Shown: piece after piece, positions 18,387-28,100 of the stretch
Position numbering within the stretch: the first letter of the stretch is position 1
How the letters are laid out: each line of letters opens with the position of its first letter
DNA from: CAVSWT01 sp963782985
Lineage (GTDB): Bacteria > Bacteroidota > Ignavibacteria > Ignavibacteriales > Ignavibacteriaceae
DNA length: 64,000 nt
Assembly: GCA_963782985.1 (NCBI GenBank)
Contig: CAWALU010000003.1
Span: 248,001-312,000 of the forward strand
Reading direction: 5' to 3'
The notes under the pieces: generated by a model
The model's input: the letters and a program-made list of their open reading frames with translations, nothing else
The model's database searches: none
What the model was told of the DNA's origin: nothing
Translations under genes and position numbers: made by a program

Positions 18387-19337
18387 ATGGCAGATAAAAA
18401 AGTAATTGCTATTGTTGGAGCTACCGGAGCACAAGGGGGCGGATTAGTGAAAGCAATACTTAATGATAAGGAGGGTCGTTTTTCCCCTCGCGCTATTACG
18501 CGAAATGCAAATTCTGATAAAGCCAAAGAATTAAAAAACGACGGAGTGGAAGTTGTTGAGGCTGACCTTGATGATGTGGAAAGTTTGAAGAAGGCTTTTA
18601 AAGGGGCTTACGGCGCATATTGCGTAACCGCTTTTTGGGAACATTTTTCTCCTGATAAAGAAAAAGCTCAAGCTAAAAATATGGCAGAAGCTGCAAAAGA
18701 AGAAGGTGTTTCCCATGTAATTTGGTCGACGCTTGAAGATACAAGAAATTGGATTTCATTAAATGATGACAGCATGCCAACACTAATGGGCAAATATAAA
18801 GTTCCGCATTTTGATGCAAAAGGAGAATCAAATAAGTTTTTTGAGAACAGCGGGGTTCCTACCACTTTTATGATCGCATCTTTTTATTGGGATAATCTTA
18901 TTCATTTTGGAATGGGACCCAAAAAAGATCAAAACGGAAACTTGGCAATCACTTTTCCTATGGGGGATAAAAAGCTTGCCGGAATTGCTTCAGAAGATAT
19001 TGGTAAATGTGCTTATGGTATCTTTAAGAGTGGCGATAAATATATTGGCAAAACTGTGGGTATTGCAGGCGATCATTTAACCGGCAAAGAAATGGCAGAA
19101 AAATTATCAAAGGCTTTAGGAAAAGAAATTAAGTTTAATTCAGTTTCACCAGATGATTTCCGCAGCTTTGGTTTTCCCGGCGCAGAAGATTTGGGAAATA
19201 TGTTCCAATTTCACAGGGATTTTCAGAAAGATCATCTTGAAATACGAAACCTGGAGGAATCAAAATCCCTTAACCCTGAATTAAAAAATTTTGATGAATG
19301 GTTAAGTGAAAATAAAAATAAAATTCCTACGGAGTAA
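18387..19337 (+). CDS. NmrA/HSCARG-like NAD(P)-binding protein
   Basis: 316 aa atypical short-chain dehydrogenase of the NmrA-like family. A glycine-rich Rossmann motif VGATGAQGGG begins at residue 10, followed by RAITRN (NADP-preferring Arg region) and the typical VIWSTLED and AITFPMGDKKLAGIASEDIGK stretches. Members are often NAD(P)H-sensing regulators and not catalysts; the usual Tyr-x3-Lys is not obvious. AAGGA precedes the ATG. It is isolated, and ends at a 13-bp hairpin shared with the convergent flavoprotein gene. Confidence 0.85.
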   Translation: MADKKVIAIVGATGAQGGGLVKAILNDKEGRFSPRAITRNANSDKAKELKNDGVEVVEADLDDVESLKKAFKGAYGAYCVTAFWEHFSPDKEKAQAKNMAEAAKEEGVSHVIWSTLEDTRNWISLNDDSMPTLMGKYKVPHFDAKGESNKFFENSGVPTTFMIASFYWDNLIHFGMGPKKDQNGNLAITFPMGDKKLAGIASEDIGKCAYGIFKSGDKYIGKTVGIAGDHLTGKEMAEKLSKALGKEIKFNSVSPDDFRSFGFPGAEDLGNMFQFHRDFQKDHLEIRNLEESKSLNPELKNFDEWLSENKNKIPTE

Positions 19338-19345
19338 GTTTTAAC

Positions 19346-19380
19346 TACACACCCAATTCCTTAAAAAAATTGGGTGTGTA
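19346..19380. terminator. Bidirectional hairpin between convergent genes
   Basis: Perfect 13-bp arms TACACACCCAATT (19346-19358) and AATTGGGTGTGTA (19368-19380) around a nine-base A-rich loop, between the NmrA-like gene and the minus-strand flavoprotein gene. The CCCAATT/AATTGGG core recurs in at least three other intergenic hairpins of this window. Confidence 0.75.
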
Positions 19381-19391
19381 TGTAAACTAAT

Positions 19392-20600
19392 TCAAATTGA
19401 ATTTGCGGCAATCCAGCTTGTAGTCCATGCTGCTTGAAAATTAAAACCTCCCGTCAGCGCATCAATATTTAGGACTTCGCCGGCGAAATAAATTCCCGGC
19501 AAAACGTTACTTTCCATAGTTTTGAAATCAACTTCCTTTAACAAAACGCCTCCCGCTGTAACAAACTCTTCTTTAAAAGTACTTTTGCCTGAAACTATGA
19601 ATTTAGATTTTGTTAATTCGTTTGCGAGGCTGTTTAATAATTTTTTTGAAACGTCGTTCCATTTTAAAGATGAAGAAATTTTAGTTTGTATAATTAATTT
19701 TTCCCATAACCTCATGGGCAAATTAAAAAGCGGAGTTGCAGAAATAATTTTTTTAGATGATGTGATTTTTACTTTTTCCAGCTCTTTATTTAATTCATTA
19801 AAATTTAAAGAGGGGACAAAATTAATTTCAATTTCAAAATTATAATTCATCTCAAATAATTCGCGCGCGGCAAAAGAAGATAATTTTAAAACAGCGGGAC
19901 CGCTTAGTCCCCAGTGCGTAATTAACAATGCGCCGGATGATTTTAATTTAGAATTGATAATTTTTATTTCAACATTTTGAACTGAAACTCCGGGCAGTTC
20001 TTTTAATCTTTCATCTTGAATGTTAAAAGTAAAAAGAGAGGGAATAGGATTAACTATTTCATGCCCAAGTTCATTTAAAATATTCCAAATAGATTCACTT
20101 CCGCCGGAAGCAATTAATAATTTATCAGCTTCAAATTCTGAATCGTCAGAGCAAGTTAAATTCCATTTTTTATTTGATTGAAAAATCGTTTCAACATTTT
20201 TCTTTAGTAAGATTTTAACATTTAATTTTTCCGCTTCATTTATAAAGCAGTCAATAATAGTTTGGGAATTATTTGTAATTGGAAAAACCCTTCCGTCATC
20301 TTCAACTTTTAGCTTCACATTTCTTTCTTCTAACCAATTAATAGTGTCGGTTGTGGTGAACTTATTGAAAGGACCAATTAATTCTTTCCCTCCCCGCGGA
20401 TAAAATTTTGCAAGCTCCCTCGCGCTGCTGATTGAATTTGTAACATTGCATCTTCCGCCTCCGGAAACTTTTACCTTGCTTAAAAGTTTGTTCGATTTTT
20501 CAAGAATAATAACTTCATCGTCGGGATTTTTTTCAGCGTAATTTATTGCGCTAAAAAATCCCGCCGCGCCTCCGCCAATTATTAATAATGATTTTTTCAA
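19392..20600 (-). CDS. BaiN/HI0933-family FAD flavoprotein
   Basis: 402 aa. N-terminal FAD-binding Rossmann motif LLIIGGGAAGFFSA (residues 5-18), then VSGGGRCNVTN, a hallmark of the HI0933/YhiN/BaiN family, GLSGPAVLKLSSFAA in the middle domain, and the C-terminal FAGEVLNIDALTGGFNFQAAW. The family is annotated as aminoacetone oxidase or NAD(P)/FAD-dependent oxidoreductase but the physiological substrate is not established. No frameshift. It stands alone. Confidence 0.93.
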   Translation of the reverse strand: MKKSLLIIGGGAAGFFSAINYAEKNPDDEVIILEKSNKLLSKVKVSGGGRCNVTNSISSARELAKFYPRGGKELIGPFNKFTTTDTINWLEERNVKLKVEDDGRVFPITNNSQTIIDCFINEAEKLNVKILLKKNVETIFQSNKKWNLTCSDDSEFEADKLLIASGGSESIWNILNELGHEIVNPIPSLFTFNIQDERLKELPGVSVQNVEIKIINSKLKSSGALLITHWGLSGPAVLKLSSFAARELFEMNYNFEIEINFVPSLNFNELNKELEKVKITSSKKIISATPLFNLPMRLWEKLIIQTKISSSLKWNDVSKKLLNSLANELTKSKFIVSGKSTFKEEFVTAGGVLLKEVDFKTMESNVLPGIYFAGEVLNIDALTGGFNFQAAWTTSWIAANSI

Positions 20601-20807
20601 AATGATATTAATTAAAAGTAAAAATTAAAGATCTGCATATTCAAATTTAATTAATTCAAACTAAATCACCTTTAATTTGAAAATTTAAACTCATCCACAA
20701 AACAAAAGTAGAACTAAAATTTTACTACTTTGTGATATTCTTGTGATATCCTAACTGCATCTTACTTTCCCAAACAAATTATAACCATAAATAAAAGGAG
20801 CAGTGTT

Positions 20808-21984
20808 ATGAAGACGACAAGATTTCTTTCTTTTCTTTTTCTGTTTGTAGTAATTTCTTTTTGGGGATGTGAAAAAAATGATATGACTTCTGTCGACAAT
20901 CCCGCAGAGGATACCGGCGAAGTTGAAGGTTTAGCAAAAAACGGGGGCGGAATTTTTAGTAATTATTTTGCCGTATATACTTTGTCAAACTCAACTGCCG
21001 GCAATGAAGTGATTTTATATTCAAGATCGCACAACGGAATATTAAATTATTCCGGCTCTTACCCTACCGGCGGAACAGGCACGGGCGCCGGCTTGGGATC
21101 GCAGGGCGCGATTGTAAATAGAGGTAGATTTATTTTTGCGGTTAACGCGGGCAGCAATGATGTTTCTGTTTTATCAATTAACAAACACGGCTTAAAATTA
21201 GTGGATAAAAAACCATCCGGTGGAACTACCCCCATAAGCTTAACCGTACACGGAAGATTGTTGTATGTTTTAAATTCAGGCGGCGCCGGAAATATAACCG
21301 GGTTTAAAATTTCGTGGGACGGTACGTCTCTCTGAAATCAGCGGATCAACTCAGCCGTTAAGCAGCGGCGCATCGAGTCCCGCGCAGATTGAATTTAATC
21401 CTTGGGGAAATATGATTGTTGTAACTGAAAAAGCAACTAATTCCATAAGCACATATTATGTGGGCTTTAATGGAATTGCTCACGGACCAAATGTAACGGC
21501 TTCCTCCGGCGATACTCCGTTCGGATTTGAGTTTGATAGAAGAGGGCGTTTAATAGTTTCGGATGCGTTTGGAGGCGGCGCAGGCTTGGGCGCTATGTCA
21601 TCATACTATTTAACGTATGGCGGAGTAAATTTAATTTCAGGTCCCGTGGCAAATACACAAACAGCGCCTTGCTGGGTTGTTGTAACAAAAAATGGAAAGT
21701 TTACTTATACTTCAAATACCGGAACTGGAAATATTTCGGGATATAAAATTAAACACAACGGAAGCTTAGTTTTGCTAAACGACGGAGGTAATACAGGCTC
21801 AACCGGGGTTGGATCAAAACCAATTGATATGGCGGTAAGCAATAACTCGCAATATTTGTATTGTTTGAATTCGGGCAATCAAACCATAAGCGTATTTGGA
21901 ATTAATAATGGCAACGGAAAACTTAATTCAGTTCAGACTATAAGCGGTCTGCCGACCGGCGGCGTGGGTCTAGCGGCAAATTAG
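20808..21984 (+). CDS. Lactonase-like beta-propeller lipoprotein, frameshifted as read
   Basis: One gene read in two frames: 20808-21335 (175 codons) and a second frame continuous to 21984. The first begins with a lipoprotein signal ending WGC. Both show repeated propeller strands (GRFIFAVNAGSNDVSVLSIN, GRLLYVLNSGGAGNITGFKI, then SGSTQPLSSGASSPAQIEF and QYLYCLNSGNQTISVFGI), typical of the seven-bladed lactonase family (PF10282). The frames join if one base is removed from GTCTCTCTG at about 21325-21333, giving DGTLSEISGSTQ, exactly the sequence expected. Such family members are often annotated 6-phosphogluconolactonase, but a surface lipoprotein is unlikely to have that role. An AAGGAG-like site precedes the ATG. 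Confidence 0.8.
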
Positions 21985-21998
21985 TTATATGTTTAAGT

Positions 21999-22043
21999 CA
22001 AACCCAATTTCTGCAGTAATAATACCGTATGAAATTGGGTTTG
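21999..22043 (+). terminator. Hairpin after lactonase gene
   Basis: Perfect 13-base arms CAAACCCAATTTC (21999-22011) and GAAATTGGGTTTG (22031-22043) with a 19-base loop, 15 bases past the stop. Little T-run follows. It is a member of the CCCAATTTC/GAAATTGGG hairpin family of this window. Confidence 0.65.
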
Positions 22044-22103
22044 TGGTTAAGTGGGAAAGTCATTTAAATTCTATATAAAAAAAACATCACTACTCTTAAA
22101 TAA

Positions 22104-23165
22104 TTATAGCTCTAACGAAATTCCTGCAGTGGCAGTTTGGGTTTTTGCAATTTTATAATCAGCAAAAATATTAATGAAGCCGAGCTTCAATTTAGCGCCT
22201 AACATAAAAGCAATACTGTTTTCACCGTCAAGGTCTATCGAGTTTTTAACAGACTGTCTTCCCACAGAAGTATCAAATTCATATTCATAATTCACGGTGG
22301 TGGTGGAAGATTCAAAAGATAAACCTGCGTAAGGAACTACGGCAATTCCTATCCCTACTTGTTTGCTGGCGTATAAACCAAATTGTGTTGCCTTGCTTTC
22401 AAAAACATCGCCTATTTTCAAACTTGAATAGGAAAATCCCAAAGCAAAATCCACCGGAATAATTTTTAATGGCGCTAACCACGCCGCGGGATTGTGTGTA
22501 ATTCCGAATCCAAAATAATTGAATTTACCAAGATCGTTTAACTCAATGCTGGGTAGAAATCTTATTTTTAAATCCGTTCCGTATATTGAACCGACGCCAA
22601 GCTGAATTGCCGCCGATGGCAAAAAAGAAATATCTTTTAAAAACCCATGAACGGCATTAATAACAACAGTATCGGGTACGACGCCCACCGAAGCGTCTCC
22701 TTCAAAAAACAGTTTTACGTTTTCTGATTCATTGCCAATTATAGTGGGACCTGAAACAGAAACCGTATATTCATTATTTAATAATTTGTCTTTGGCAATT
22801 TGTTTTTGAGCGCCTGTTAAGCCGGAATTATTTGCAAGCTGCTCAGCTTGCGCATCGGTAAATCTAAATTTAGCCGATGTGCTGAAACTCTTTTTCGCGT
22901 CATCAAAAAAGGCGGCGTTGCCAATAATTTTTAATTCAATATTTAACCCCAGCATTGCAGAAGAAGGAACGCCAGTAACCCAGCCGCTGTTCATATTAGA
23001 TCCTAATCCCGAAACTATGGGCGCTACATAAGATTGAACTGCATCGCCGGAAAGGTTGGATAAAGTATTTTCTAAGTCGCTTCTATCGCCGGATGAATTT
23101 GACTGACTGTAAATATTGAACGATAGAAGAGATAATAAAAATATTGCGATAATTATTTTTTTCAT
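22104..23165 (-). CDS. Outer-membrane beta-barrel protein
   Basis: 353 aa with signal peptide (FLLSLLSFNIYSQ). The body alternates hydrophobic and polar residues with many aromatic strand ends (FNYFGFGITHNP, VDFALGFSYSSLKIG, IAFMLGAKLKLGFINIFADY) and ends in AGISLEL, a barrel-type C-terminal strand. It resembles a set of Bacteroidota proteins of unknown function annotated DUF6588, from memory and not certain. A TATTTTTG -7-like element on this strand lies at 23222-23229, 57 bases upstream, without a convincing -33 box. No functional partner is adjacent. Confidence 0.78.
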   Translation of the reverse strand: MKKIIIAIFLLSLLSFNIYSQSNSSGDRSDLENTLSNLSGDAVQSYVAPIVSGLGSNMNSGWVTGVPSSAMLGLNIELKIIGNAAFFDDAKKSFSTSAKFRFTDAQAEQLANNSGLTGAQKQIAKDKLLNNEYTVSVSGPTIIGNESENVKLFFEGDASVGVVPDTVVINAVHGFLKDISFLPSAAIQLGVGSIYGTDLKIRFLPSIELNDLGKFNYFGFGITHNPAAWLAPLKIIPVDFALGFSYSSLKIGDVFESKATQFGLYASKQVGIGIAVVPYAGLSFESSTTTVNYEYEFDTSVGRQSVKNSIDLDGENSIAFMLGAKLKLGFINIFADYKIAKTQTATAGISLEL

Positions 23166-23338
23166 ACAAGTTCCCTTTTTTTATTTATAAAAAATTTAAT
23201 AATGTTAATACAACCGGCCCTCAAAAATAAGAATGTTTTTCGTATTTTGACGGCGGATAAAGGATTCTTAATATGCTTTATAATTTAATTAATAAAAAAT
23301 TTAGTCTATAAAAATTCTAAGCAAAAAATAAAATATGT

Positions 23339-23914
23339 ATGAATAAAAATAGACTCGAAGCGTTTAGCGACGGAGTGATTGCAATAATAATAACAATAAT
23401 GGTATTGGAATTAAAAATTCCCGAAGGAGAAAACTTTTCAGTTTTGAAACCTTTGCTGCCGGTAATTATAAGCTATATACTCAGCTTTATTTATGTTGGA
23501 ATTTATTGGAACAATCACCATCACATGCTGCAGCTTGTTAAAAAGGTGAACGGAAAAGTTCTTTGGGCAAATTTGCATCTGCTTTTCTGGTTATCTTTAG
23601 TGCCTTTTGTTACAGGCTGGATGGGCGAAAACCATTTTGCGCAAATTCCCGTCGCGCTATACGGATTCGTTTTGTTGATGGCGGCTATAGCATATTTTAT
23701 TTTATCAATCAACTTGATTAATCTAAACGGAAAAGATTCAGCGCTTGCCCTGGCTATTGGAAATGATTTTAAGGGAAAAATATCCGTGGTTATTTACATT
23801 GCCGCTATTGCGCTAACATTTTTAAATCCATGGTTCGGTTTTGGAATTTATATATGCGTTGCAATTATTTGGCTTATCCCCGACCGCAGAATTGAAAAGA
23901 CGGTTGAAAATTAA
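23339..23914 (+). CDS. TMEM175/DUF1211-family potassium channel-like membrane protein
   Basis: 191 aa inner-membrane protein. The N-terminal signature RLEAFSDGVIAIIITIMVLEL (Arg5 to Leu25; the FSD motif is the family's conserved pore-region element) defines the bacterial TMEM175 (DUF1211) family, whose studied members are potassium-selective channels of tetrameric six-helix subunits. Six hydrophobic stretches can be seen, with the conserved NHHHMLQ after helix 2. Complete and isolated; no regulatory partner in the neighbourhood. Confidence 0.9.
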   Translation: MNKNRLEAFSDGVIAIIITIMVLELKIPEGENFSVLKPLLPVIISYILSFIYVGIYWNNHHHMLQLVKKVNGKVLWANLHLLFWLSLVPFVTGWMGENHFAQIPVALYGFVLLMAAIAYFILSINLINLNGKDSALALAIGNDFKGKISVVIYIAAIALTFLNPWFGFGIYICVAIIWLIPDRRIEKTVEN

Positions 23915-24092
23915 TACATCTTAATGCATCCGTAAATTATTGCCGTTGTATTCATAATTTTTAAAGATTAAATTCTACCATTACTCTTCCTGTAAAATTC
24001 CTTTTATGCTTTTCTTTTTTTAGATGGCATCCTTAAACAGCCGGTAAAAATTTTAAGTTTTGTAAAAAATAATAATATAAATGGAGGCGCGT

Positions 24093-24506
24093 ATGAAATC
24101 GTTAGTTAACAAATTTCTGTTTCTCTCAGTTATTTCTGTTCTATACCTTAGCTGCTCATCGGCTAATTTCAGTCAAACAGCTTTAGACCACGCTGAATTA
24201 ATCAAACCCGAAGCGCTTGCGTTAATGGATAACGCCGCCGATTCTTACAACGATTATAAAGTAGAAGTAGAACAGCTTATGCAAAAAGTAGATAACGCAT
24301 ATCAATTCGCTAAAAGCCGAGAGAATAATGACGAGGCAGCCAAACAATGGGAAGTTTTAAAAAATCCCGAAGGAAATCTTTTAGGCGGTTTTATGTCTCG
24401 CTGGAAATTTCAAGAAGAACTTAGCGAGTCTTTTATTAACGTTGCTAAAGATTTAGTGCGCGACGCCTTTGATGAAATAATTGAGCTTGAAGAAAGCAAA
24501 AAATAA
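24093..24506 (+). CDS. Small lipoprotein of unknown function
   Basis: 137 aa from the ATG at 24093, chosen because GGAGG at 24083-24087 sits at the right distance; a further ATG at 24081 would place the ribosome site inside the gene. A lipoprotein signal ends at SCSSA (LYLSC). The mature part is mostly helical and Glu/Lys/Asp-rich (KVEVEQLMQKVDNAYQFAKS). No family recognised. It is followed 36 bases later by another small helical protein and then a VOC protein on the same strand, so the three may be one transcript. Confidence 0.8.
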   Translation: MKSLVNKFLFLSVISVLYLSCSSANFSQTALDHAELIKPEALALMDNAADSYNDYKVEVEQLMQKVDNAYQFAKSRENNDEAAKQWEVLKNPEGNLLGGFMSRWKFQEELSESFINVAKDLVRDAFDEIIELEESKK

Positions 24507-24542
24507 TTTAAAATATTAATAATGTTTTAAGGAGAAAATCTC

Positions 24543-24869
24543 ATGCCTGCCTTTGATGAAATTTGGAATGAACTAAAAAATAATGTTGTAAAATATTCTG
24601 AAGAAAATTTTAGCGAACTTAAAGACGAAGCCGTAAGCGATGGAAAAGTTTTTTTAGAAAAATCTAAAGAGGATATTAAACGCTGGGCTGAATTACTTGC
24701 TCAAAGTAAAATTACCAAAGATGATTTTGAATGGCTGCTAAAAGGGAAAAAAGATTTGGCGGTTATGGAAGCTTTAAAACTAAAAGGAATGGGTAAAAAG
24801 AAATTAGAAATTTTTGCTAAAGGAATCTTGGAAACTGTAAAATCAACGGTAGTTGGATTTGTACAATAA
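24543..24869 (+). CDS. Small cytosolic helical protein of unknown function
   Basis: 108 aa, no signal peptide. An AAGGAG site seven bases before the ATG supports the start. Sequence is helical and charged in the first half (KDEAVSDGKVFLEKSKEDIKRW), with a shorter hydrophobic second half (DLAVMEALKLKGMGKKKLEIFAKGIL). No family I recognise. It sits between a lipoprotein and a glyoxalase-like gene with short gaps (36 and 15 bases). Confidence 0.78.
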   Translation: MPAFDEIWNELKNNVVKYSEENFSELKDEAVSDGKVFLEKSKEDIKRWAELLAQSKITKDDFEWLLKGKKDLAVMEALKLKGMGKKKLEIFAKGILETVKSTVVGFVQ

Positions 24870-24884
24870 GTAAAGGAATTTAAA

Positions 24885-25265
24885 ATGAATAGACGACATA
24901 TTCCCGAAGGATACCCGGCGGTAATGCCCTATCTTATTTTAAAAAACGCAGATGGCTTTTTAAATTTCACAAAAAAAGTTTTTAACGCCGAAGAAAAATT
25001 GAAGGAAATGCGTTCAGAAAAAGTAATTATGCACGCTGAAATTAATATTGACGAAAGCGTAATTATGTTTGCGGAATCTACGGATGAATATCCGTCGCAA
25101 AATTCAGCGCTATTTATTTACGTTGATAACGCCGATGAAACGTATAGAAAAGCTTTGCAGGAAGGCGCGAAGTCTATTTCAGAACCGGCAGACCAAAGTT
25201 ATGGAAGAAGCTGCGGCGTTAACGATCCTTTTGGAAACACCTGGTGGATAACATCTTTTAAATAA
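24885..25265 (+). CDS. VOC/PhnB-like glyoxalase-fold protein
   Basis: 126 aa single-domain protein of the vicinal oxygen chelate superfamily, PhnB-like group. YPAVMPYLILKNADGFLNFTKKVF opens the first beta-alpha-beta-beta-beta unit, HAEINIDESVIMFAES the metal-facing strand, and RSCGVNDPFGNTWWITSF is the typical C-terminal signature. AAAGGAA precedes the ATG. The activity is unknown; this group includes proteins without catalytic activity. Confidence 0.88.
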   Translation: MNRRHIPEGYPAVMPYLILKNADGFLNFTKKVFNAEEKLKEMRSEKVIMHAEINIDESVIMFAESTDEYPSQNSALFIYVDNADETYRKALQEGAKSISEPADQSYGRSCGVNDPFGNTWWITSFK

Positions 25266-25381
25266 TTTATTTAAAAAGTTTTGGAAGATTGATGTAACCA
25301 TAAAATTTTTACTTGTTTGGTGAAAGATTTTATTGCTATGTTGCTAAATATTTTTTCGAACAATTTAAGGGCTTCAACATT

Positions 25382-26272
25382 ATGCTGAAGACAATAATAT
25401 TTTCAATCATTTTAATTTCTACCAGCTTTGCGCAAACAATAAATTTTTTGGATAAGCCTGAATTATTTGCACCCGATACAATCAGCACAAAAAATTCCGA
25501 AGTTAAAATTACTTTTACTAATGACGGACGCATAGCTCTTTGGGCAGCCATCGGCTACGATGACGGAATCGGCGGAAGCGATATTTTTATGTCAGTAAAA
25601 GAAATTAAATATGAAAAAGAAATTTGGAGTAAGCCGCAGCCCGTTTCTTTTAATTCTTCCGCAGATGAATTTAGCCCGTACATTTCCCCCGATAACAAGC
25701 GCGTTTATTTCCTTTCCAACAGAAGCGGAGGATTCGGCGGCGATGATATTTATTATGCTTCGTTTGACACAGTAAGAAAAGTTTTCGGTAATCCCGTAAA
25801 TCTTGGCAATGAATTTAATACCTCGGGAAATGAATGCTGTCCTTCAATTTCGCCTAACGGACAAAAATTACTTTATTGCTCAAATGGTTTTGGGGGAAGA
25901 GGAATGCATGATATTTTTTTATGTAAAGCTCAATCAAATACCTGGACTGCGCCTGCAAGTCTTGACATTTTAAATTCAGAAAAAGACGAACTCGACCCGC
26001 AATTCTTGCATGACAATAAAACTATAATTTTTTCGCGAGCAGATAATGAGTACGAAGCAAATTTGTATGTCAGTTATGAACAGAATGGTTCTTACTCGTT
26101 CCCTTCAAAGATTGACGAACAAATGAATATTCCTGGCAAATATAATTTCGGCGCTTCCATCGATCCATCCGACAGCTCGCATATTTATTATTCAACAAAG
26201 AATCTTCAAAATTCAAAAGGCAAATCTGATATTTATAGAATTAAATATAAAGTGGTGGGTTTTGGGCAATAA
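25382..26272 (+). CDS. Exported PD40/WD40-like beta-propeller protein
   Basis: 296 aa from the ATG at 25382, where a signal peptide (IIFSIILISTSFAQ) begins; an in-frame ATG 23 codons upstream lacks one. At least four PD40 repeats are visible: FSPYISPDNKRVYFLSNRSGGFGGDDIYYAS, CCPSISPNGQKLLYCSNGFGGRGMHDIFL, LDPQFLHDNKTIIFSRADNEYE and GASIDPSDSSHIYYSTKN (each shown in part). Such propellers in Bacteroidota are often linked to OmpA/peptidoglycan-binding domains, which are absent here. Convergent with recN, only four bases apart. Confidence 0.85.
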   Translation: MLKTIIFSIILISTSFAQTINFLDKPELFAPDTISTKNSEVKITFTNDGRIALWAAIGYDDGIGGSDIFMSVKEIKYEKEIWSKPQPVSFNSSADEFSPYISPDNKRVYFLSNRSGGFGGDDIYYASFDTVRKVFGNPVNLGNEFNTSGNECCPSISPNGQKLLYCSNGFGGRGMHDIFLCKAQSNTWTAPASLDILNSEKDELDPQFLHDNKTIIFSRADNEYEANLYVSYEQNGSYSFPSKIDEQMNIPGKYNFGASIDPSDSSHIYYSTKNLQNSKGKSDIYRIKYKVVGFGQ

Positions 26273-26276
26273 TAAA

Positions 26277-27996
26277 TTAAAGTGTTTTAGTTTTTATCCC
26301 CATTAATTCCTTTGCGCCATTTATGCTCGCTTCGGTTATATTTTCACCGCTCATTAATTTTGCAACTTCGTTCACTCTTTCAGTTTCATCAAGCATTTTA
26401 ATTGAGCTTACTACTCTATTTTTCGATTCAACTTTTTCTACGGCAAAATGAAAATCGCCAAGTCCCGCAATCTGTGGAAGGTGAGTGATTGAAATTATTT
26501 GGTGATATCTCGCTAATTCTTTTAATGCATTCCCAACTTTTTGCGCAACGCGTCCGCTAACGCCTGTATCAATTTCATCAAAAATTAAAAGAGGCAGCTT
26601 ATCATTATTTGCAAGTATTGATTTAAGCGCCAGCATAATTCGCGAAACCTCGCCGCCGGAAGCTACTTTCGCCAGCGGCTTCAAATCCTCGCCAATATTT
26701 GTGGAAATAAAAAATTCAACGTCATCAATTCCATTCGAATTAAAATTATAAGCCTTATCATTCATCAAAACAAAATTTGCATTTTTTTTATCTGATTCAT
26801 GCTGAAGAATTTTAACTTCAAATTTTGAATTTGCGATTCCCAACTCGCTTAAAACTTGCTTAACGTCTTTTGATAATTTCTTGCTTATTTCAAATCTCTT
26901 TTTAGAAATTATTAAAGCCGAATTTCCGCATTCAATACGAATTTTATTTATTTGTTTTTCCAACGAAGAAATTTTTTCAGAAAAATTTTCCGCTAACTCA
27001 AATTCGTCCCCAATTTTTTTTCTATGCCGAATTATGGAATTAATAGACCCGCCGAATTTTTTCTTTAGAAGATTTATAGCGCTTAGTCTTGCTCTAATTT
27101 CTTCCAATCGCTGCGGTTCAAGATCAACTCTCGAATTATAATTTCTAATAAACTCGGAAATATCTTTAACCAAAGCAATGGCGCTGTCGCATTCATTTGA
27201 AGAATCAGAAAAAGATTTATCAATATTTAACAGCTCTTCCAATTCATTTTTTATTTCGCCCAGCTTGTCAATAACAGAATCTTCATCTTCATATAATTTC
27301 GAATAAACTTCCGAAGTAAGCTCCAGCAGCTTCTCTGAGTTTTCAAGAATATTTAATTCATCGGCTAATTTTTCTTCTTCGTCTTCTACCGGGGCGACGG
27401 CGTCAATTTCTTTTATTTGAAACGAGTATAAATCTTTTTTTTCTTTTAAAGATGATTCTTTTTCCTTTTAAAGAATTTAATTCATTAATGGATTTTAAAA
27501 GCTCGTTATAATTTTTTTTATAATTAATTAATTCTTTATCTAGATTTCCAAAATCATCTAAAAATTCAATATGCGTTTCTGTTCTTAATAAACTTTGATG
27601 CTCGTGCTGCCCGTGAAGATCAACGAGCAAATTGCCCGCGTCTTTAATTAAAGTTAGAGTAACAGGCGTGTCGTTAAGGAAGCATCGGTTGGCGCCTTTT
27701 AATGAAATTTCCCTTCGCATTATAAGTTCAGGCAAAAAATCAATTTCATTTTCTTCTAATATTTTTTTTACTTTTTTGTTTGATTCAATTTCAAATATTC
27801 CTTCCACCACAGATTTGTTTGCGCCTTTACGCACAACTTCGGTGGAAGCTCTTTCACCGAGCAGCAGACTCATCGCATCAATTAATATTGATTTACCTGC
27901 CCCTGTTTCACCGGTAATAATATTTAACCCTTTGCCAAACTCTACATTAATTTCTTCAATCAATGCGTAGTCTTTAACTTGTAATGATTTTAACAT
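26277..27996 (-). CDS. recN: DNA repair ATPase RecN, frameshifted as read
   Basis: SMC-like protein acting in double-strand-break repair. The N-terminal part (27996 to about 27465) has YALIEEINVEFGKGLNIITGETGAGKS (Walker A near residue 33) and VDLHGQHEHQSLL, the RecN signature. The C-terminal part, in another frame, has the ABC signature region LASGGEVSRIMLALK, Walker B LLIFDEIDTGVSG and ITHLPQIAGLGDFHF. The frames join if one base is removed from the purine run at about 27463-27470 (minus strand AAAAGGAAAAAG), giving LNSLKEKESSLKEKKDLYSFQIKEI and an intact coiled-coil; total about 572 aa, the family length. Either a sequence error or a recent mutation. Confidence 0.88.
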
Positions 27997-28100
27997 ACTC
28001 GATAGCCTATTCGAAAATCTACTCGAAGTAATTTGTGTTGGGTTAATTTAGATGATTTAAAAAGTAATTTCAAAATGATGATTTGGGGTAAATAAATAAA

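Noticed and set aside
21320..21340. prfB-like +1 frameshift in the lactonase gene (CTC TGA A)
   Set aside because: The tRNA on CTC would re-pair poorly in the shifted frame, and no upstream stimulating Shine-Dalgarno is apparent.
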